A stretch of 28,187 bases of DNA from DATMER01 sp035536935 (GTDB lineage: Bacteria > Acidobacteriota > Thermoanaerobaculia > Multivoradales > UBA5704), in assembly GCA_035536935.1 (NCBI GenBank), contig DATLNC010000067.1:1-28187 (forward strand). Direction: 5' to 3'. Both the position numbers and the translations under genes were made by a program. Shown piece after piece: positions 23,887 to 28,187 of the stretch. A model generated the notes under the pieces. It had not been told where the DNA came from and ran no database searches. It saw only the letters and a program-made list of their open reading frames with translations. The stretch's first letter is position 1. Each line of letters starts with the position of its first letter.

Positions 23887-25719
23887 CTAGTCGAGCTGGT
23901 AATCCTGGCGCCAGTCGCCCTTCTCCTCGAATCTGGGCTGCGCCTTCTTGTCGAGCAGGAACGAGCCGAGCACCAAGTAGTCCATCTCCGTGCGCATGAA
24001 GCAGCGGTAGGCGTCCTCCGGGGTGCAGACGATCGGCTCGCCCCGCACGTTGAAGCTGGTGTTCACGATCACTCCGTAGCCGGTCAGCTTCTCGAACTCC
24101 GAGATGATTGCGTGGTAGCGCGGGCTGTCTTCCCGGCTCACGGTCTGAATGCGCGCCGAGTAGTCCACGTGGGTGATCGCGGGCACGTCCGAGCGCGGCC
24201 GGTTGACCCACTCGACGAGCGGGAGGTTCTGCTCGTCCCCTATCTTGGGAACGCGCCGCGGCTCGACCACGTCTGCCACCAGCAGCATGTACGGTGACGG
24301 GCGGTCGAGCTCGAAGTAGTCCGAGACCCGCTCTTCCAGCACGCTGGGGGCGAACGGCCGGAAGCTCTCGCGGAACTTGATCTTCAGGTTCATGATCGAC
24401 TGCATCTTGGGGGAGCGCGCGTCGCCGACGATCGAGCGGCCGCCGAGCGCCCGCGGACCGAACTCCATCCGCCCCTGGCACAGACCGATCACGTTTTCCG
24501 AGGCGATGAGGCCGGCGATCCGCTGCGGCCACTCTTCCGGCGAGAGCTTCTCGTAGGGGTAGCCGAAGCTGTCCAGCCAGGCCTGGGTCCGGTCGTCCGG
24601 GAACTCGGGACCGAGGAGCGCGCCGCGCATGGAGTCGCGGCCGGTCACCTTCCGCGGTTTGTCCAGGGCGTTGTGCCAGACGGCGAGGGGAGCGCCCAGG
24701 GCGCCGCCGGCATCGCCGGCCGCGGGCTGGATCCAGATGTCGTCGAAGATCCCCTCGCGCAGCAGGATGCCGTTGGCCACGCAGTTGAGGGCCACGCCGC
24801 CGGCCAGGCAGAGGTTCCGCTTGCCGGTGATCTCGCGGGCGTGCCGGGCGAGCTTGAGGACGATCTCCTCGGTGACCTCCTGGATCGACCGCGCGAGGTC
24901 CATCTCCCGCTTGGAGATGGGCGACTCCGGCTGGCGCGGCGGGCCGCCGAACAGCTCGGCGAAGCGGCCGTTCGTCATCTCCAGGCCGTCCATGTAGCCG
25001 AAGTAGTCCATGTTCAGGCGGAAGGAGCCGTCCTCCCGGATGTCGACCAGCTCGCGCTTGATGAGGTCGGTATACACGCCGGGGGCGCCGTAGGGGGCGA
25101 GCCCCATCAGCTTGTACTCGCCGGAGTTGACCTTGAAGCCGGTGAAGTAGGTGACGGCCGAGTAGAGGAGGCCGAGCGAGTGTGGGAAGGCGATCTCGCG
25201 GATCAGCCGCAGCCGGTTGCCTTCGCCCACGCCGATCGTGGTGGTGGCCCACTCGCCCACGCCGTCGAGGGTGAGCACCGCGGCCTCGTCGAAAGGAGAC
25301 GGGTAATAGGCGCTCGCCGCGTGCGATTCATGGTGCTGGACGAAGTAGATGTCCTTGCTGCCCCCTCCGCCAATACCACCGCAGCGCTCCAGGGCCTCCT
25401 CGATCTGCGGCGGGATCCAGAGCTTCTCCTTGAGCCAGAGGGGGATCGCCTGGACGGCGGAGCGCAGACCCCGGGGAGCGACCGCGAGGTAGGTCTCCAG
25501 GATGCGGTGGAACTTGAGCAGCGGCTTGTCGTAGAAGGCGACCCCGTCTACGTCCCCGCCACCTTCGGCCAGGCAGTAGCGCACGGCGTTGTAGGGAAAC
25601 CCGGCGTCGTGCTTCTTGCGCGTGAACCGCTCTTCCTGCGCCGCGGCGACGATCCGACCCTCGTCAACCAGACAGGCCGCCGAGTCGTGGTAGTAGCAAC
25701 TGATCCCGAGGAGCTTCAT
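23887..25719 (-). CDS. Carbamoyltransferase (NodU/CmcH-type)
   Basis: The 610-residue product has the N-terminal Kae1/YrdC-like ATPase-fold domain (MKLLGISCYYHDSAACLVDE, HHESHAASAYYP with His129, His130, His133) and the C-terminal O-carbamoyltransferase domain. Further signatures are TLDGVGEWATTTIG, GGVALNCVANGILL, GRMEFGPRALGGRSIVGDAR and FNVRGEPIVCTPEDA. Such enzymes move a carbamoyl group from carbamoyl phosphate through carbamoyl-AMP to a hydroxyl. NodU acts on Nod factor; TobZ, CmcH and SxtI act on antibiotics or toxins. The acceptor here is unknown. The ATG at 25719 overlaps the sxtJ-like stop; the frame stays open much further upstream, but that is antisense-like shadow sequence. Confidence 0.95.
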   Translation of the reverse strand: MKLLGISCYYHDSAACLVDEGRIVAAAQEERFTRKKHDAGFPYNAVRYCLAEGGGDVDGVAFYDKPLLKFHRILETYLAVAPRGLRSAVQAIPLWLKEKLWIPPQIEEALERCGGIGGGGSKDIYFVQHHESHAASAYYPSPFDEAAVLTLDGVGEWATTTIGVGEGNRLRLIREIAFPHSLGLLYSAVTYFTGFKVNSGEYKLMGLAPYGAPGVYTDLIKRELVDIREDGSFRLNMDYFGYMDGLEMTNGRFAELFGGPPRQPESPISKREMDLARSIQEVTEEIVLKLARHAREITGKRNLCLAGGVALNCVANGILLREGIFDDIWIQPAAGDAGGALGAPLAVWHNALDKPRKVTGRDSMRGALLGPEFPDDRTQAWLDSFGYPYEKLSPEEWPQRIAGLIASENVIGLCQGRMEFGPRALGGRSIVGDARSPKMQSIMNLKIKFRESFRPFAPSVLEERVSDYFELDRPSPYMLLVADVVEPRRVPKIGDEQNLPLVEWVNRPRSDVPAITHVDYSARIQTVSREDSPRYHAIISEFEKLTGYGVIVNTSFNVRGEPIVCTPEDAYRCFMRTEMDYLVLGSFLLDKKAQPRFEEKGDWRQDYQLD

Positions 25720-26186
25720 CAGAACTGCTTGCGGTAGGACTCGGCGGTCCAGGGCTTCCCTTCGGTGGAGGTCCAGTAGGACGCCAGCCGCCGGTCGGGG
25801 TGCTGGGTGACGGCGAGCTTCCCGCGTGCGCGCAGGAGGAGCCCGACCGGGAGGAACAGGACGTAGTAGAGCAGGGTCATGAGGAGCCAGGTAACGACCG
25901 AGCCAACGGCGTAGCCGAATCGGTCGAGCAGGCCGGCCACCTTGCGGTAAGCCGGGGGTGCCACGAGCGCCAGGAGAGCCAGGGCGAGGGAGACCCCCGC
26001 GATGACATAGGCCAGTCCGGGCCGCCAGAAGTGATATACCACGGCGGCGATCAGCAGGCCGATGAGGCCGCCGATCACGCCCCGCTTCCGGGCGGCGGTG
26101 TTTCGTTTTGCTTCGATCTGATCGTCCCCGGTCCCGGTGCGGTTCCAATCCCACACCACGGCCGAGGGGTCCGGATTCTGCGGCAT
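25719..26186 (-). CDS. SxtJ-family membrane protein
   Basis: This 155-residue protein starts MPQNPDPSAVVWDWNRTGTG and has three hydrophobic segments, about residues 36-53, 58-75 and 92-118. It ends in a soluble tail that includes YWTSTEGKPWTAESYRKQF. This is the SxtJ-like family, named from the saxitoxin gene cluster and usually adjacent to a carbamoyltransferase. The function is unknown; it may anchor the enzyme at the membrane. GGAGAG sits in front of the ATG. It overlaps the carbamoyltransferase by ATGA and is the first gene of the minus-strand block, divergent from the S58 peptidase. Confidence 0.9.
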   Translation of the reverse strand: MPQNPDPSAVVWDWNRTGTGDDQIEAKRNTAARKRGVIGGLIGLLIAAVVYHFWRPGLAYVIAGVSLALALLALVAPPAYRKVAGLLDRFGYAVGSVVTWLLMTLLYYVLFLPVGLLLRARGKLAVTQHPDRRLASYWTSTEGKPWTAESYRKQF

Positions 26187-26228
26187 CGACTCTCCCTGGG
26201 GGTCCGATTCGGGTCCCTGCGAACGGCG

Positions 26229-26239
26229 TATCCTATACC
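26229..26239. promoter_or_regulatory. TATCCTATACC, candidate overlapping divergent -10 boxes
   Basis: In the 68-base gap between the sxtJ-like and S58 peptidase genes, TATCCT (26229-26234) could serve the plus strand, with a start about 14 bases before the GTG, and the complement TATAGG (26237-26232) could serve the minus strand. No convincing -35 was seen for either. Confidence 0.3.
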
Positions 26240-26254
26240 TGAACGAGGAAATCT

Positions 26255-27241
26255 GTGTCGATTCTACCCCTGCCCACTCCTTCGCGCCGGCTGGATCTGC
26301 CCGGTTTCCGTCTGGGTCACGGCTCGGACCTGACCGGCATGACCGGGGTCACGGTGATCCTCTGCCCCGATGGGGTGATGGCCGCGGCCGAGGTCCGGGG
26401 CACCGCGACCGGCACGCGGCAGTTCGACTCGCTGGTGGCGGGTCAGCACATCTCCAGCCGGGCGCACGCCGTGGTTCTGGCCGGGGGCAGCGCCTTCGGA
26501 TTGTCCGCGGCCGATCCGGTGGTGGAATGGCTCGCGGCCCGGGGGTATGGCTTCCAGACCGGGGTTTCCCCCGTGCCACTGGTTCCCACCGCAATCCTCT
26601 TCGACCTGGGTTTCGGGGATCCGGGAGCCCGGCCGGTCCCCAACCTGGTGGAGCAGGCGCTCGCCTCGGCCTCCGGGGGCGAAGTGGAGGTGGGGAGCGT
26701 CGGGTCGGGCACGGGAGCTACGGTGGGAAAGGTGCTCGGCCGGGACAATGCAATGAAGGGGGGCTTCGGTTTCGTGAGCCTGACCGTTCCGGACGGGATC
26801 ACGGTTGCGGCGGCGGTGGCGGTGAATGCCTTCGGAGACGTGCGGGGGCTCGACGGCCGCATGGTCGCGGGCTGCCGCACGGCGCCCGATTCGATGGAGC
26901 TGGCCGAGGCCGACCGGATTCTGGGCAACCTGCCGCCGGAGACGCCCCATCCCTGGGAGGGGAACACGACGCTCGCCGTCGTGATGACGGATGCCATCCT
27001 GAGCAAGGCCACGGCCCTCAAGGTCTGCCAGATGGCGTTCGGAGGCTTCTACCGGACGCTGGTCCCGGCCCTCTCCATGGTCGACGGCGATTTGATCGTG
27101 ACTCTCTCGACAGGCCAGAAGCCAGCCCACGTGCACCAGGTGGGCGTCTTGGCCGAGCGGGCGGTCGCGGAGGCAATCCTGGTGGCGGTGCGCGAGGCGG
27201 ATGGGTTCGGGGTGCTGCCGGCGGTTCGGGATCTGGGCTAG
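26255..27241 (+). CDS. P1/S58-family (DmpA-like) self-processing aminopeptidase
   Basis: This 328-residue protein belongs to the N-terminal-nucleophile family of DmpA and beta-peptidyl aminopeptidases. Signatures are AAAEVRGTATGTRQFDSL near residue 45, HAVVLAGGSAFGLSAADPVV near residue 71, GSGTGATVGKVLGRDNAMKG near residue 153 and GNTTLAVVMTDA. In the family the precursor cuts itself between Asn and Ser/Thr in the last motif; here that would be N237-T238, leaving Thr as catalytic nucleophile. These enzymes remove N-terminal D- or beta-amino residues from peptides. It starts at GTG 26255, with GAGGA at 26245-26249. No signal peptide is seen. Confidence 0.93.
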   Translation: MSILPLPTPSRRLDLPGFRLGHGSDLTGMTGVTVILCPDGVMAAAEVRGTATGTRQFDSLVAGQHISSRAHAVVLAGGSAFGLSAADPVVEWLAARGYGFQTGVSPVPLVPTAILFDLGFGDPGARPVPNLVEQALASASGGEVEVGSVGSGTGATVGKVLGRDNAMKGGFGFVSLTVPDGITVAAAVAVNAFGDVRGLDGRMVAGCRTAPDSMELAEADRILGNLPPETPHPWEGNTTLAVVMTDAILSKATALKVCQMAFGGFYRTLVPALSMVDGDLIVTLSTGQKPAHVHQVGVLAERAVAEAILVAVREADGFGVLPAVRDLG

Positions 27242-27283
27242 CCCTTCCGGTGTTACCATGCCCGCAGTTACTTCGGGACCTTC

Positions 27284-28187
27284 ATGAAGCGCCGTTCCGA
27301 CCTCTGGGCATCGCTGCTGCCGATCGTGGTGGCGGGTCTCCTGCTGGTGCTCGCGCCCCGGCTGCCCTGGCTTGCCCCGGTCGGACAACCTTCGCCGGGC
27401 CTGCTGCTCGTGCTGATCGCGGCCGGCGTGGCGGCCGCTTCCCATCGTCCGCTCAGGGGAGAGTCCCTGGGGCTCGGCACGATGGTGCTCCCCTCCGCAC
27501 TGCTGCTTTCCGGGGCGGGTCCGGCAGCCGCCCTCGGGGCTTCGTGCTTCGTGCTGACCGAGCTCGGTCTGCGGCTCTTGCGGCGCCGGTCGGCGCCGAA
27601 GGCGACGGAAAAGCGCGGGCTCCTCCGCATCCTGGAAAGCGCGGGCCGCGTCACCCTGGCGACCCTCGGCGCGGGGGCGGCCTGGGCGGCGGTCCGCTTC
27701 CTCTGGGGGGCGGCGGGCAGCTTCACCTTCGCGGCCTTCTTCTACCTCTTCATCTGGATCGGGCTGGAGATCGCCGACCGCAAGATCCGGAAGCAGCCGC
27801 TCCGCCTTCCGCTGCCCGCCTTTGCCCTGGATGCCGTGGGCTGGGTTCTCGGCGGGTTCGTGGCCGTGGCCGGATCTGTCGGCAGCTGGGGCCTGGCCGC
27901 CGCCCTGCTCGCCGGACTGGCCTTCCTCATCCTCGAGGCGGCGCGCAACGGGTTCCTCCTGGAGCGGTCCAGCCATCGCATCAACGACCTCGAGCGCCTG
28001 GGTCGCGCCGGCGACCGCCTGGGAGTGAAGGAGGCGGAGCTGGTCCAGTTGGTCAAGCGGATCCGCGACGAGAGCGCCAAGGTCCTGCCGTACCACTGGT
28101 ATCACTTCGAGGCGCTCGCCTCCGGGGCGCAGCTCCGGAGCTGGTGGTCGCGTCCCGAAGGCGATCTGGAGGAGGGGGTCCCCGATC
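27284..28187 (+). CDS. Multi-spanning membrane protein, 3' end outside window
   Basis: From the ATG at 27284 the frame is open for 301 codons to the last base, so the gene is cut by the window edge. It begins MKRRSDLWASLLPIVVAGLL and has about six hydrophobic segments (residues 8-28, 42-57, 67-87, 126-160, 180-200, 207-225) in a membrane sensor-like layout. A charged coiled-coil-like stretch (RINDLERLGRAGDRLGVKEA) and the soluble start HWYHFEALASGAQLRSWW follow. This suggests an N-terminal membrane sensor region with a cytosolic signalling domain beyond the edge, such as histidine kinase or cyclic-di-GMP type, but the domain is not visible. No clear ribosome site; a 9-codon ATG frame from 27258 overlaps the start as ATGA. 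Confidence 0.75.
   Translation, partial: MKRRSDLWASLLPIVVAGLLLVLAPRLPWLAPVGQPSPGLLLVLIAAGVAAASHRPLRGESLGLGTMVLPSALLLSGAGPAAALGASCFVLTELGLRLLRRRSAPKATEKRGLLRILESAGRVTLATLGAGAAWAAVRFLWGAAGSFTFAAFFYLFIWIGLEIADRKIRKQPLRLPLPAFALDAVGWVLGGFVAVAGSVGSWGLAAALLAGLAFLILEAARNGFLLERSSHRINDLERLGRAGDRLGVKEAELVQLVKRIRDESAKVLPYHWYHFEALASGAQLRSWWSRPEGDLEEGVPD

Noticed and set aside
25720..26154. N-terminal extension of the carbamoyltransferase
   Set aside because: It is the other-frame reading of the sxtJ-like gene. MKLLGISCYYHDSAA is the normal start of the family and overlaps the preceding stop as ATGA.
27258..27287. Nine-codon frame MPAVTSGPS overlapping the start of the last gene as ATGA
   Set aside because: Could be a leader peptide, but it has no ribosome site and no repeated codon or attenuator structure, so it is most likely chance.
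26264..28105. Long minus-strand open frame of 613 codons opposite the S58 peptidase and the membrane protein
   Set aside because: Arg/Gly/His/Gln-rich shadow composition. The plus-strand genes have clear family motifs or membrane helices.

Overview
This window is high-GC bacterial DNA of about 28 kb. It carries 32 protein-coding genes that I can support and no rRNA, tRNA or CRISPR array. The gene set suggests an Acidobacteriota-like soil or sediment bacterium, possibly of the Thermoanaerobaculia type. It includes a divergent membrane pyrophosphatase, the MglA/MglB polarity switch, a DUF1572 DinB-like protein, a carbamoyltransferase/SxtJ/DUF5989 cassette, many small exported orphan proteins and several VOC-fold proteins. 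This placement is inference from gene content only.

Left part (1-5.3 kb). The window opens inside an H+-pumping membrane pyrophosphatase gene. Next come a large exported protein with one CXXCH haem motif, a two-gene toxin-antitoxin unit (Unstab_antitox/RelE-ParE type) and a convergent TfoX-N-domain gene. Three related G/C hairpins built on GTGGCGCCCCGC follow the pyrophosphatase gene, the haem protein gene and the toxin gene. Two of them share a 30-nt identical block.

Middle part (5.3-14.7 kb). This stretch looks accessory. An intergenic array of eleven 21-22 bp units carries a near-palindromic core, GGAAGTCACTTCC. Around it are orphan exported proteins, three VOC-fold proteins, a DinB-like protein, an acetoacetate-decarboxylase-fold protein, a membrane protein coupled to an AraC regulator, and a 52-bp promoter/leader segment duplicated in front of two unrelated genes. 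Several genes here appear to be transcribed without a leader, with a TANNNT box 6-7 nt before the ATG.

Right part (14.7-26.2 kb). One long co-directional minus-strand block reads, in transcription order: sxtJ-like, carbamoyltransferase, DUF5989, DUF2318 protein, mglB, mglA, TPR protein, yvcK/glmR, glmU, glmS, VapB-like antitoxin, truncated PIN toxin, and a membrane-anchored MutS-like ATPase. GlmS and GlmU make UDP-GlcNAc. YvcK/GlmR is known in Firmicutes to bind UDP-GlcNAc and control GlmS, so the overlapping yvcK-glmU-glmS run could be a feedback-controlled precursor module placed beside the polarity switch.

Right edge (26.2-28.2 kb). An S58/P1-family peptidase is transcribed divergently from the block. 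It is followed by a multi-spanning membrane protein that runs off the end of the window.
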